Shown here: in pieces, positions 46,512 through 55,560 of the stretch
Numbering within the stretch: position 1 is the stretch's first letter
Layout: each line of letters starts with the position of its first letter
Position numbers and translations under genes: made by a program
Notes under the pieces: model-generated
Database searches by the model: none
Seen by the model: only the letters and a program-made list of their open reading frames with translations
Told to the model about the DNA's origin: nothing
Assembly: GCF_034258515.1 (NCBI RefSeq)
Contig: NZ_CP139438.1
Location: 3,720,001-3,784,000, forward strand
DNA length: 64,000 nucleotides
Reading direction: 5' to 3'
From: Pseudarthrobacter oxydans
GTDB lineage: Bacteria; Actinomycetota; Actinomycetes; Actinomycetales; Micrococcaceae

Positions 46512-47864
46512 GTGGAGATTTCTGCCCAACATGTCTGGCTGATGATTTCAGCCGCGATGGTACTGCTGATGACGCCCGGGCTTGGCCTTTTCTATGGCGG
46601 CATGACGCGGGCCAAGGCCGCGCTGAACATGATCATGATGAGCTTCATCTCCGCCGGGATCGTCGGGGTTGTCTGGGTCCTGTGGGGCTACTCCATGACA
46701 ACGGGCGACGGCGTGCTGGGCCTCTTCGGCAACCCGTTCGCCAACTTCGGCCTGCAGAACCTCATGGGTTCCCCCGACCTGATCAAGGCCGGATACAGCG
46801 CCACCTTCGCCATCATCACTGTTGCCCTGATCAGTGGCGCCATTGCGGACCGCGCCAAGTTCGGCGCCTGGGCCCTGTTCGTCCCCGTATGGATCACAGT
46901 TGTGTACTGCCCGCTCGCCTACATGGTGTGGGGCGGCGGGCTGATGAGCTCCGGCGGCGCAGTCACCGCCGTGTTCGGCCAGGTCATCGACTTCGCCGGC
47001 GGCGCCGTGGTGGAGATCAGCTCCGGAACGGCCGCCTTGGTCCTGGCCCTGATCGTGGGACAGCGCCACGGGTTCGCGAAAGACCCCAACCACCGCCCGC
47101 ACAACGTCCCCTTCATCATGCTGGGCGCCGCCATCCTGTGGTTTGGCTGGTTCGGCTTCAACGGCGGCGCCGCAACAACGGCGGAACAGGCCGGCCTCAT
47201 CTGGGTGAACACGCTGGTTGCTCCCGCCGCGGCCATGCTGAGCTGGCTGGTGACGGAGAAGCTCCGCCACGGCCACCCCACCTCCCTCGGCGCGGCGTCC
47301 GGCGTGGTGGCCGGGCTTGTGGCCATCACGCCGTCCTGCGCCAACATCAGCCCGCTGGCTGCCGTGGGCCTGGGCCTGGTGGCGGGAGCTGCCTGCGCGG
47401 TCTTCGTGGACCTCAAGTACCGGTTCGGCCTGGATGACTCCCTGGACGTGGTGGGCGTCCACCTCGGCGCCGGGCTCATCGGAACCCTCGCGCTGGGCTT
47501 CATCGCCCTCCCGGCAGACGGCCTTGGCGGCGGCCTCTTCTACGGCGGCGGCGTCCAGCAGCTCATCGCGCAGACCGCGGCCGTCGTGATCACCCTGCTG
47601 CTTTCCGGCGTCGGAACCCTTGTCATTGGCCGTGCCATCAACAAGGCCATCGGCTTCCGGGTCAGCCACGAGGCGGAAACTGCGGGTGTGGACCTGGCCG
47701 AACATGCCGAGAGCGCCTATGCGTTCGGGGAGATAGGAGCGGGCTTCAATCCGCTGCCGCACACCGCATCCCCTTTCCCTGCCGCAGCGTCCGCCGCTGG
47801 CATGTCCGCCGACGCGGAGTCCGGCGCGGCTGCACAGCACCGCAAGGAAGACTCTTTCGCCTGA
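46512..47864 (+). CDS. amt: Ammonium transporter (Amt/MEP/Rh family)
   Basis: The 450-residue protein has 11 membrane segments and the Amt signatures MTPGLGLFYGGM, MVWGGGLMSSGG and a pore His in VGVHLGAGLIGTLALG. WFGWFGFNGG follows. A hydrophilic C-terminus of about 65 residues could bind GlnK. It takes up ammonium across the membrane. GTG 46512 begins VEISAQHVWLM, the usual Amt N-terminus, after AAGGG; the frame upstream to 46440 adds 24 unlikely residues. It ends directly against the convergent PadR gene. Confidence 0.93.
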   Translation: MEISAQHVWLMISAAMVLLMTPGLGLFYGGMTRAKAALNMIMMSFISAGIVGVVWVLWGYSMTTGDGVLGLFGNPFANFGLQNLMGSPDLIKAGYSATFAIITVALISGAIADRAKFGAWALFVPVWITVVYCPLAYMVWGGGLMSSGGAVTAVFGQVIDFAGGAVVEISSGTAALVLALIVGQRHGFAKDPNHRPHNVPFIMLGAAILWFGWFGFNGGAATTAEQAGLIWVNTLVAPAAAMLSWLVTEKLRHGHPTSLGAASGVVAGLVAITPSCANISPLAAVGLGLVAGAACAVFVDLKYRFGLDDSLDVVGVHLGAGLIGTLALGFIALPADGLGGGLFYGGGVQQLIAQTAAVVITLLLSGVGTLVIGRAINKAIGFRVSHEAETAGVDLAEHAESAYAFGEIGAGFNPLPHTASPFPAAASAAGMSADAESGAAAQHRKEDSFA

Positions 47865-48491
47865 TCAGTCAGCCAGGATCTTGTACAGCGCCCGGCGGGT
47901 CTCATCCATCTTTTCCATAGCGGCGGCGCGCTGTTCCTCGGTAACCCCGCTGCGGAACTGGTGAATGGCGCCCATCAGCTTCCCGATGCTCTGGTGGAAG
48001 TCCCGATCCGGACTGTCCTGCCCGGCGTTCCAGGCGTTTTCCATGTCCTCTGCATGCTCGGCTACGTAGGCCCGGCCCGCGTCGGTTAGGGTGAACTCCG
48101 TCCCGCGGCCCTCACTGAGCGCTGAGATCAGGTCCTCGTCAACGAGTTGCTGAAGGGTTGGATAAATGGACCCGGGGCTGGGCCGCCACGCTCCCCCCGT
48201 CTTTTCGGCGATCGTCTTGATCAATCCGTAACCGTTCGAGGGCGCTTCCGCCAGGAGCGAGAGGATGGCGGCACGGACATCGCCCCTGCTGGCCCTTCGC
48301 GGGCTTCGGCCCAGCCCCGGACCGAAGCCAGAGCCAAATCCCGGCCCGAATCCCGGGCCGAAGCCTGGTCCAAAGCCGGGGCCAAACCCGCCACCCCGGT
48401 GCCCGTGCGGCCCCCTCCGGCCCAGCCCGCGCTCAAACCGTCCCCTGCCGAATTCCGGCCCTGGAAACCTTCCTTCAGGAATGCCTTTCAT
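47865..48491 (-). CDS. PadR family transcriptional regulator with Gly-Phe-Gly-Pro repeat N-terminus
   Basis: The 208-residue protein has a PadR winged helix (about 68-145, NGYGLIKTIAEKTGGAWRPSPGSIYPTLQQLVDE) and a short C-terminal dimer helix. Its N-terminal 65 residues are unusual: Gly/Phe/Arg-rich with GFGP repeated in tandem. The stop codon abuts the amt stop with no gap. The promoter region (48530-48560) has CGATAG/CGATAT and CTATCTATCG repeats, perhaps its own operator. Ligand and targets are unknown. Confidence 0.88.
   Translation of the reverse strand: MKGIPEGRFPGPEFGRGRFERGLGRRGPHGHRGGGFGPGFGPGFGPGFGPGFGSGFGPGLGRSPRRASRGDVRAAILSLLAEAPSNGYGLIKTIAEKTGGAWRPSPGSIYPTLQQLVDEDLISALSEGRGTEFTLTDAGRAYVAEHAEDMENAWNAGQDSPDRDFHQSIGKLMGAIHQFRSGVTEEQRAAAMEKMDETRRALYKILAD
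48309..48389 (-). repeat. In-frame tandem repeat encoding GFGP units
   Basis: About seven 12-base units with small differences encode residues 35-61 of the PadR protein. The unit GFGP is repeated with one GFGS variant. Copy number may vary between strains. Confidence 0.85.
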
Positions 48492-48669
48492 GCCATCCTC
48501 CTCTTGCTTCCGTAGTCTTCGCTGGATTTATCAGCGATAGTTAACGATATGTCGCTATCTATCGACCGGTCAAGGGTTCAAGTGTGACCAAATCCTGATC
48601 TCCGAGGTGTGGATCGCCCCCTCCCACCGGCGTAGTCTTTTGGCACCCCCTAGGCTTGAGGGCTGAAGA

Positions 48670-50847
48670 ATGGCGACGAAGAGGAAGCGCGGGCGCGGTT
48701 TCAGCCTTGCCTTGGGGAGGTTCCTCGGGTTCCTGGCAACGAGTGCCCTGTGCGGCGTCCTGGCCGCCAGCCTGGTGGTTCCGGCCGTGGCGGCCGCTGG
48801 CCTCGGCGTCAGCAACTCCATTGGCTTTTTCGACAGCCTGCCGGAAGAACTGACAGTCCAGCCGCCGTCGCAATCCACCAAGGTCCTCACCTCCGACGGC
48901 CAGCCGATCGCCATCTTCTATGCGGAGAACCGCGTCAGGATCCCCCTGGACCAGATGTCGCCCTACATCAGGGGTGCCATCGTCGCAATTGAGGACAGCA
49001 GGTTCTACGAGCATGCCGGCATTGATCCCCAAGGGATCGTGCGGGCCTTGGTATCGAACCTGACCAAAGGCAGCCAGCAGGGCGCCTCCACCATCACGCA
49101 GCAATATGTCACCAACGTGATAAATGAGGCCCGCCTCTCGGAGGACAGGCCGGATGAAGTAATCCTGAGCGGGCAAAAGAACGTCGGCGACAAGCTGCGC
49201 GAGATGAAACTGGCCATTGCGCTGGAGAAGAAGTTCACCAAGGAGCAGATCCTCGAGGGATACCTGAACATTGTGTTCTTCAACAGCGACGCCTACGGCA
49301 TCGAGGCAGCCTCGCACTACTTCTTCAGCACCACCGCCAAGGACCTCAGCCTTCCGCAGGCAGCCCTGCTGGCCGGACTGGTCAACAGCCCGACGTTCTA
49401 CAACCCGGCGGTCAACCCTGACAAGTCGATTGTGCGCCGGAACCAGGTGCTCTCGGAGATGCTCCGCCAAGGCATGATCACCCAGGCCCAGCACGACGAA
49501 GCCGTGGCTACGCCCATTGAACTTAAAATCAGTCCGGAACGGCAAGGTTGCGCCAACGCCTCGATGGCGCCCTATTTCTGCGACTACATCTCGCATCTCA
49601 TCCTGAACAACCCTGCCTACGGGGCGAGCCTGATGGAACGGCAGAGGAAGCTGTACCGTGGGGGCCTCACCATCGTCACTACCCTGGACAGCAGGCTCCA
49701 GGCTGCCGCCCAGGCGCAGGTGGACGGTACGGCCGGGCCCAATCTGGACCGGTGGGGTGCGGCACTGGTGACGGTACAGCCCGGTACCGGCAAGATCCTG
49801 GCCATGGCCCAGAACACCGTGTTCCTTCCCGAACCGGGCAAGTTCGACACGCAACTGAACTTCAACGTGGACGCCAAGGATCCGCAGGGGAACGACCTGA
49901 ACGGAGCCGGCGGTTTCCAGCCCGGGTCCACCATGAAGCCGTTCACCTTTGCCGAGTGGCTCAACGAGGGCAAATCGCTGACAGCGGAAGTGGACGCGTC
50001 CCGGCGCGTGTATCCGCTGGGATTCCCTTGGAGGTCCAGTTGCGGAAAGGTGCTGGGCGCCTACAGCACCGCCCAGAATAACCCGGAGCTGGGCGCCGCT
50101 GATGACTTGCAGAACGCCGAGGAGGGCTTCTACCGGAAGATGCCCATCAATTACGGGCTCTACAACTCGATCAACACTGCCACGTTTGCGACAGCCGCAC
50201 AGCTGGATTTCTGTGGCATCCAGAAGATGGTGGACGCTGTGGGCCTCCACAGCGGACTCGACGGGACCCCGATCAACATGCACCAGCTGGGCAACCTCCT
50301 GGGCGCGATCGGAGTTGCTCCCCTTCATTTGGCCAATGCCTTTGCCACTTTTGCCAACGACGGCCGCTATTGCACACCGATTGCGCTGGCGGACGTCAAG
50401 GACGCAACCGGCGGTAACCTGCCTGCCCAAACGGTCGAGTGCCGGGACGCAGTGAAGCCGGACGTGGCCCGCGGCGTCAACAGTGTGTTGCAGGACGTGC
50501 TTAAGAAGGGCTCGGGCGTCTGGATTAACCCCAAAACCCATGACAAGTTCCCTGTGGCGGCCAAGACGGGCACCTCGAACACCAACGGGTCCACGTGGAT
50601 CGTCGGCTACACCACCGGCCTGGCCACCGCGTCCTTCTTCGGTGACGCACTTGAGGGGCAGAAGCGAGCCGGGCAGAACGTCACCATCAACGGAACCTTC
50701 TACCCCCGCCTTGACGGCTACATGATCGCCGGACCCCAATGGGCCTACTACATGCTTAACGTGGTGCCGCTCTATCCCGCCGGCCCGTTCCCGCCTCCTC
50801 CGCCATCGATGATTGGCCCGAGCCCCTCGCCGAGCCCGCGGCCGTAA
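48670..50847 (+). CDS. Class A penicillin-binding protein (bifunctional transglycosylase/transpeptidase)
   Basis: The 725-residue protein has one N-terminal membrane anchor (about 17-46), a GT51 domain with EDSRFYEH at 108-115 and GASTITQQYVTN, and a transpeptidase domain with Ser420-x-x-Lys423 (GSTMKPF), SIN at 500-502 and KTGTS at 632-636. It polymerises and cross-links peptidoglycan outside the membrane. A Pro-rich tail ends the protein with no PASTA domain. GAGGG seven bases before ATG 48670 supports the start. Confidence 0.95.
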   Translation: MATKRKRGRGFSLALGRFLGFLATSALCGVLAASLVVPAVAAAGLGVSNSIGFFDSLPEELTVQPPSQSTKVLTSDGQPIAIFYAENRVRIPLDQMSPYIRGAIVAIEDSRFYEHAGIDPQGIVRALVSNLTKGSQQGASTITQQYVTNVINEARLSEDRPDEVILSGQKNVGDKLREMKLAIALEKKFTKEQILEGYLNIVFFNSDAYGIEAASHYFFSTTAKDLSLPQAALLAGLVNSPTFYNPAVNPDKSIVRRNQVLSEMLRQGMITQAQHDEAVATPIELKISPERQGCANASMAPYFCDYISHLILNNPAYGASLMERQRKLYRGGLTIVTTLDSRLQAAAQAQVDGTAGPNLDRWGAALVTVQPGTGKILAMAQNTVFLPEPGKFDTQLNFNVDAKDPQGNDLNGAGGFQPGSTMKPFTFAEWLNEGKSLTAEVDASRRVYPLGFPWRSSCGKVLGAYSTAQNNPELGAADDLQNAEEGFYRKMPINYGLYNSINTATFATAAQLDFCGIQKMVDAVGLHSGLDGTPINMHQLGNLLGAIGVAPLHLANAFATFANDGRYCTPIALADVKDATGGNLPAQTVECRDAVKPDVARGVNSVLQDVLKKGSGVWINPKTHDKFPVAAKTGTSNTNGSTWIVGYTTGLATASFFGDALEGQKRAGQNVTINGTFYPRLDGYMIAGPQWAYYMLNVVPLYPAGPFPPPPPSMIGPSPSPSPRP

Positions 50848-50877
50848 GCACCGGGCTATTCGCGTGGGAATTACGAC

Positions 50878-50896
50878 GACGGCGCCTCCCGCCGTC
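50878..50896. repeat. REP-like palindrome, copy 2
   Basis: GACGGCG and CGCCGTC flank a 5-base loop between the convergent PBP and DUF1992 genes. Short arms but the same core as copies 1 and 3-5. Confidence 0.65.
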
Positions 50897-50956
50897 CGGA
50901 ATGCGCCATGCTGTGCCCGGCAGCGGCGGCGCGGCGGACCGGGAAGAAGCAAGCCG

Positions 50957-51559
50957 CTAGCCGGTCCCCTTCCACAGCCGCTGCCACCACGAGTGCCGCG
51001 GTTCCGGTTCCGGCGGCGCCTCTACGGAACGGGCGGCACGGCGTTCGCGCCACCGCGCCACCGCTTCGTCCACGTCACGGGTCTTAGTGACCACCGGCGG
51101 GCCACCCTGGAGCTGGCGCCGGGCATCGATGACCCGCCGGTTGAAGTCCTGCAGGATGTCCCGTACCTGCTGCTCGGTGTACTGGGCATCCAGCCGGGCA
51201 TCAAGCTCCGCATCCTCGGTACGGAGCAGGATCGCGGCGGGGCCGAGCCCGCTGAGGTTCTCCCGCTGGATGAGCCCTTTGACCCACCAGTCGGGATCGT
51301 ACCGCTCCCCCAGCCCCGGAATCGGTTTGCCCGCGTATTTGAGGTTGTCGAATTTGCCCTGGGCCATGGCATCGCGGACCAGGTATTCCGCCCGGGCGGC
51401 GTCGCTCACTTTCTTGCGCTTCTCGCGTTCCTGCGCTTCGAGGGCGTCGAGCGCGGCTTCTTCCTCGGCGCTGATTCCGGCTCCGCGGTAGGACCGGACC
51501 TCAGCGGCGCGCTCCAGGCGCCTCCGGATATCCTTTGCACCGCCGCTCACCGCTGCCAC
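50957..51559 (-). CDS. DUF1992 family protein
   Basis: The 200-residue protein has the DUF1992 core YLVRDAMAQGKFDNLKYAGKPIPG near 65, followed by DPDWWVKGLIQRENLSG. The family includes DnaJ-homologue subfamily C member 28, although no J domain is visible here. Function unknown; the Arg-rich C-terminus may bind nucleic acid. Start is GTG 51559. Confidence 0.8.
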   Translation of the reverse strand: MAAVSGGAKDIRRRLERAAEVRSYRGAGISAEEEAALDALEAQEREKRKKVSDAARAEYLVRDAMAQGKFDNLKYAGKPIPGLGERYDPDWWVKGLIQRENLSGLGPAAILLRTEDAELDARLDAQYTEQQVRDILQDFNRRVIDARRQLQGGPPVVTKTRDVDEAVARWRERRAARSVEAPPEPEPRHSWWQRLWKGTG

Positions 51560-51653
51560 CGCCTCGCCTGGGAATGCTGCTTCCTTCCAGTATTCAGAAG
51601 CTTTTCGCCCTGTTCAACGCCTGCCGGGCGCAGCCAGCCCGTGGACAAAGGAA

Positions 51654-51689
51654 AGCGTACGACGCCGGAACGTCCCGCCGTCGTACGCT
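51654..51689. repeat. REP-like palindrome, copy 3
   Basis: AGCGTACGACG and its complement form 11-bp perfect arms around a 14-base loop reading CCGGAACGTCCCGC. It lies in the gap after the SRPBCC gene stop. The loop matches copy 4 at 12 of 14 bases. Confidence 0.8.
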
Positions 51690-51708
51690 CTCCCGAGTGC
51701 CGCGAGGC

Positions 51709-52209
51709 TTAGCCGGCGTTGGCATGCTCGGCCAGGATCGCGTCGATCTGGCCCAAAGCCTCCTTCATGCCCTCCTCCATGCCCATCTTGACCATCTCTT
51801 CCATCTGTTCTTCGGAATCGAAGATAGACATGATGGTCATGCGGGTGCGGCCGCCGATGTCCTCCAGGTCAACAGCGGCATGGGCACTGCCCATGGCATC
51901 CAAGGGCGCTCCGGTTTCGTCAGCGAAGCCGTCATCGAATTCGAGCTTCCGCGGCGGCTCGATGGTCCTGAATTTCCACCAGCCTCGGGGCTTCTCGCCT
52001 TCCGGGGTGGTCATGTAATACCCGGCCTTCCCGCCGGGCTGGAAGTCGAACCGGTCAAACGTGGCCGGATAGTTGGGCGGACCCCACCAGCGCTCCAGCT
52101 GGCGCGGGTCTTCCCAGATCTGCCAGACGCGCTCGACGCCGGCGTCGAACTCCGCCACGAGCGTGAGGCTGAGGGCCTCGAGATTCTTAGTGGAACTGAT
52201 AACAGGCAT
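51709..52209 (-). CDS. SRPBCC domain protein (AHSA1-like)
   Basis: The 166-residue protein has the AHSA1 fold: LVAEFDAGVERVWQIWEDPRQLERWWGPP near 18 and RTRMTIMSIFDSEEQMEEMVKMGMEEG near the C-terminus. This family binds hydrophobic ligands or helps a chaperone, and in such two-gene units is often regulated by its ArsR neighbour. It lies 12 bases after the ArsR gene, a usual pair in actinobacteria. Ligand unknown. Confidence 0.88.
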   Translation of the reverse strand: MPVISSTKNLEALSLTLVAEFDAGVERVWQIWEDPRQLERWWGPPNYPATFDRFDFQPGGKAGYYMTTPEGEKPRGWWKFRTIEPPRKLEFDDGFADETGAPLDAMGSAHAAVDLEDIGGRTRMTIMSIFDSEEQMEEMVKMGMEEGMKEALGQIDAILAEHANAG

Positions 52210-52221
52210 TGCGCAACCTTC

Positions 52222-52554
52222 CTATCCTTCAGCCAGAATGTCCGCGATCCGGTCGACGCGCTGCCGCCAGATCGCCTCGTACTCATCGAGCAGCCGCCGG
52301 GCTTTTTGCAGGCCTTCATGGTTACCCCGCACAATCTGCTCCCTTCCGCGCTTTTCCTTGGTGACCAGGGACGCGCGCTCCAGCACCGCCACATGCTTCT
52401 GGACGGCGGCGAAGCTCATGTCGTAGAGGGCAGCAAGGCCGGAGACGGAATACTCCCCGGCTGTTACGCGGCGGACAATGTCCCGCCGGGTGGCGTCCGC
52501 CAGCGCCTGGAACAGGCGATCGACGTCCGCATCACTGAGCTGATCTACAACCAT
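52222..52554 (-). CDS. ArsR family transcriptional regulator
   Basis: The 110-residue protein is one winged helix: DVDRLFQALADATRRDIVRR near 8 and VSGLAALYDMSFAAVQKHVAVLERASLV near 37. It lacks Cys residues for metal sensing, as in the SdpR-like autorepressors. It lies 12 bases ahead of the SRPBCC gene and probably represses the pair. Confidence 0.9.
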   Translation of the reverse strand: MVVDQLSDADVDRLFQALADATRRDIVRRVTAGEYSVSGLAALYDMSFAAVQKHVAVLERASLVTKEKRGREQIVRGNHEGLQKARRLLDEYEAIWRQRVDRIADILAEG

Positions 52555-52654
52555 TTGGTTGTACGATAACCCCGCGGGACCCCGGTGTCAATGGAAGCCG
52601 GGACCCCGTTCACTTTGCACCGCAAAGCCCCTGCATCCGGGTATCTTGAAGGCC

Positions 52655-53386
52655 ATGAGCATCCTCCTGGCGGGCGCCGGTCCCGACCCTGCAGCCTTCC
52701 CCGAGTTGTTCGACCGCTTCGTCCGTGACGTCCGGGAACACAGCGGCGGGGAAGGTCCCGTCCGGATTGCCCTGGCGCTACACCACCGCAGCGGGAACCC
52801 TGGGGAAGCCCTGCCGGAGTACGCGGAACCACTCCTCGCCCGCGCACCGGTTGAGCTGGTGCCGGTCCTGCTCAGTTCGGCGTATCCGGCGGATCCGGCC
52901 GTATTCGACGGCGTCCACGGCGTGGTGGTGGGCGGCGGGCTGACGCCGGCCTACTGGGATGGGCTCAGCGCCGCGGCGGCCGCCATCTCACGGGTGGTTG
53001 GCGCCGGTACGCCGTACCTCGGCTTTTCCGCGGGGGCCATGGTGGCGCCCCGCAGGGCACTGATAGGGGGTCATCTGATTCACGGCATCGAAGTCTGCGG
53101 CGGGGAATGCTCGGAGGGCCTGGCGGAAGTCGAGATCCGGGACGGACTGGGCCTGGCCCCGTTCGCCGTGGATGTGCATGCGGCCCAGGCGGGCACGCTC
53201 AGCCGGGCCGTGGGTGCCGTGGCCGGAGGCCTGGTGGACAGGGCTGTAGCGATCGATGAGGACACCGCCCTGGTCCTGGCGGCACCGGAGAATGACGGCT
53301 TTGAGGTGCTGGGCAGGGGCACCTGCTGGGACGTCCGCAGGTCCGGGACAGGCTGCAGCGTCTCCGTCCTGCGTGCGGCTGAGTAG
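52655..53386 (+). CDS. Cyanophycinase/peptidase S51-like (type 1 glutamine amidotransferase-like) protein
   Basis: The 243-residue protein has the class I amidotransferase-like fold with a nucleophile Ser in GFSAGAMVA near 130 after VVVGGGLTPAYWDGL. This is the peptidase S51/cyanophycinase type. Substrate unknown. ATG 52655 starts MSILLAGAGP, the normal first strand; the longer frame upstream is rejected. It is divergent from the ArsR gene. Confidence 0.8.
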   Translation: MSILLAGAGPDPAAFPELFDRFVRDVREHSGGEGPVRIALALHHRSGNPGEALPEYAEPLLARAPVELVPVLLSSAYPADPAVFDGVHGVVVGGGLTPAYWDGLSAAAAAISRVVGAGTPYLGFSAGAMVAPRRALIGGHLIHGIEVCGGECSEGLAEVEIRDGLGLAPFAVDVHAAQAGTLSRAVGAVAGGLVDRAVAIDEDTALVLAAPENDGFEVLGRGTCWDVRRSGTGCSVSVLRAAE

Positions 53387-53412
53387 CGGGACGGCAGGCT
53401 GCCGGGCAGCCC

Positions 53413-54147
53413 TTAAGCGTCGAAGTGCGTCTGGACGCTGTCGCCGCTTAGTTGTTCAATGAGTTCCGCTGCGACGTCCCGCAGCTTCCTGTTGCGGTTG
53501 CTGGAGACTTTGGTGAGGATGTCCATCGCTTCTGCCTGGGAACACCGGTTCTGGGCCATGATGACTCCGCAAGCCAGATTGATCGCGGTCCTGCTTTGCA
53601 TGGCCGCTTCCAGGTTGTCCGCCCGGCTTTGCGCAGTATCGAGGCGGACCGAGAGGTGGAGCGTGTTGTGCGCCGCTGCAGCGAAGCCCAGGGCCTTTTC
53701 GTAGACATTGGCCGTGAACATGCCCGGCTTCGACGCAAAGAAATTCAAGGCAACGCTGGCCTCGTCGCTGATCTCCAGCGGCACGCCCAGGGAACTGCGG
53801 ACGTTTGCTTCCGCCAGCTGTCGGGTCAGCTCCGGCCACCGGGAGTCCGTGGCAACATCGTCCACGATCACCGGGGACATCTCCCGCAGCGCTTTGATGC
53901 ACGGACCGTCCCCCACGGCCTGCTCAACCTGGTCCAGTTCGACTGCGCGCTGGCTGCTGCCGGCCACGGTAGTGGGCTTTCGCCGCAGTTTGAGGGTGAC
54001 TGCACATTCAACGTGGTCCCCCGCAACGTCAGAGACAGATGCTGCAGCCAGGCCGGCGAGTCCGGTGAGGAACTCAACAACGTTTTCTGCGCCCACCAGG
54101 ATGCTCTGAAGCTCTTCGATCTGTTCTCTATCCGGTGAACTCGACAT
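53413..54147 (-). CDS. GAF-ANTAR regulator 2
   Basis: The 244-residue protein has GAF (about 15-175) and ANTAR (about 185-240, SRTAINLACGVIMAQNRCSQAEAMDIL) domains. It shares the QNRCSQ ANTAR core with regulator 1. ANTAR proteins act on RNA termination hairpins; the GAF ligand is unknown. It is divergent from regulator 3 across 167 bases and ends near the convergent peptidase gene. Confidence 0.9.
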   Translation of the reverse strand: MSSSPDREQIEELQSILVGAENVVEFLTGLAGLAAASVSDVAGDHVECAVTLKLRRKPTTVAGSSQRAVELDQVEQAVGDGPCIKALREMSPVIVDDVATDSRWPELTRQLAEANVRSSLGVPLEISDEASVALNFFASKPGMFTANVYEKALGFAAAAHNTLHLSVRLDTAQSRADNLEAAMQSRTAINLACGVIMAQNRCSQAEAMDILTKVSSNRNRKLRDVAAELIEQLSGDSVQTHFDA

Positions 54148-54314
54148 GGGCCCATCTTACTGTCCCGCCTGCTGTCGGGCAGCGGGCATTCCGCCTGTCC
54201 TCCCCTCGGAAACCCCAGGCCGCGGACCACAGCTGAAGGTGGGGCTCGCCCGGCCACGGGACATGCCTGATACGGGAAGGGAAGACCTCCGGGGCTTGGC
54301 TCTATGCTGAGAGT

Positions 54315-55034
54315 ATGGCGCAGCGACTTCCCCTTGACGAGCTCAGCACTGTCGTTGCTCGGATTCAAGGGCTGCTGCTGACGGAGGAAAAGGCCACTAC
54401 GGCTGTCCGGCTCCTGGCCCAGGCCGCCAAGGAGTCGGTTGCCGGCACCATAGGGGCCGGCGTCTCGCTCATGGACGCCCGCGGGCGCCGCACCAGCAGC
54501 GGCTATACCGACGGGATTGTGAGCCAGGCGGATGCCATCCAGTACGAGTGCGGGGAAGGACCCTGCCTGACCGCGTGGGCGGCAGAGGAACCCGTGCTGG
54601 TCAGGGACCTGGAAGGTGAGTCCCGATGGCCCGAGTGGCGGAAAGCCGTCAGGGGGCTGCCCATAGCGTCAGTGGTCAGCGCTCCCCTGATCGCCGGCCG
54701 TGAATCCCTCGGCGCATTGAAGTTGTACGCCGCCGCCCCCGGCGTCTATGACGCATCCAGCGCGGCCCTGCTCCAGCTCTTCGCGGCCCCCGCGGCCACG
54801 TTGCTTGCCCACATCCAGGCCAGCGAGGCCCCGCACCGAATGACCGAGGGCCTGCAGGCATCCCTCTACACGCGGGACCTGGTGAACCGCGCCTGCGGAG
54901 TGCTGATGGAGCGATCCGGCCTGACCAATGAAGCTGCCCTGCAGCAGCTGATGAAATTGGCCCGCAGCGAGAACACAGCATTGCAGCACGTCAGCGAACG
55001 CGTCCTCGCCGGGACGCTGCCTCCCGGAGCCTAG
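54315..55034 (+). CDS. GAF-ANTAR regulator 3
   Basis: The 239-residue protein has a GAF domain (about 20-170) with the ECGEGPCLTAWAAEEPVLV loop and an ANTAR domain (about 180-235, TRDLVNRACGVLMERSGLTNEAALQQLM) which has diverged from the QNRC form. It is followed 9 bases later by a small acidic protein gene with its own AGGAC ribosome site, so the two are probably made together. Confidence 0.9.
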   Translation: MAQRLPLDELSTVVARIQGLLLTEEKATTAVRLLAQAAKESVAGTIGAGVSLMDARGRRTSSGYTDGIVSQADAIQYECGEGPCLTAWAAEEPVLVRDLEGESRWPEWRKAVRGLPIASVVSAPLIAGRESLGALKLYAAAPGVYDASSAALLQLFAAPAATLLAHIQASEAPHRMTEGLQASLYTRDLVNRACGVLMERSGLTNEAALQQLMKLARSENTALQHVSERVLAGTLPPGA

Positions 55035-55043
55035 GACCTGCAA

Positions 55044-55391
55044 ATGGGCTTTGATCCCAACGAACCGGAACAGCGGCGCCGGCTCCGGGCAGCCATGAAG
55101 GCAGCGGATATCCCGGTGTCAGAGCTGTGGCTGAAATACTTCAGCCTGTCGGGAGACGCAGGGGAATATGAGGTGGAAGCCTATCTTCAGGGGCTCCTTT
55201 CCCTGCCCCCGGTCCAGCGCGACCTGTTGGCGCTGGCGGCAAACGAACTGATTGACGATCTCCCGCGGCCACGGGCGCCCTACTCTGACGACTTCGACAG
55301 CGGCCCCGCTTCCGGCGTTCCCGACTCGGCAGGCGAGGGGCAGCCAGGCACCGAAGACAGCACCAGCCGGCAACCGGACCGGGACGAGTAG
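55044..55391 (+). CDS. Small partner-candidate protein A (GAF-ANTAR associated)
   Basis: The 115-residue protein is acidic and helical in its first 75 residues, with LWLKYF at 28-33, GD at 37-38, EAYLQGLL at 45-52 and NELIDDL at 67-73; the last 40 residues are low-complexity and acidic. It is a paralog of the protein at 56289-56543 over about 50 residues. No known family. Tight spacing behind regulator 3 suggests it acts with it. Confidence 0.75.
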   Translation: MGFDPNEPEQRRRLRAAMKAADIPVSELWLKYFSLSGDAGEYEVEAYLQGLLSLPPVQRDLLALAANELIDDLPRPRAPYSDDFDSGPASGVPDSAGEGQPGTEDSTSRQPDRDE

Positions 55392-55560
55392 CCCCATCGG
55401 CCGCCGCGTATCAATAGCTCCCGCAGGGGCGTAATGTCAGTAGTAGGAGATCTTCGGGACAGAAACGCTCCGGAGGTTGAACACTCGGGCCAGCCAGCGT
55501 AGAGAGCAGCGGCCGCCAACCAGAGGACGGGCTTCTGGTGCACCCAGGGATCGAGGCCTG

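Noticed and set aside
48309..48389. Repeats considered as a CRISPR-like array
   Set aside because: Units are 12 bases, in frame, without spacers, and encode GFGP.
48559..50952. A 797-residue antisense open frame over the PBP gene
   Set aside because: High-GC third-position bias creates long shadow frames; the plus-strand PBP has all family motifs.
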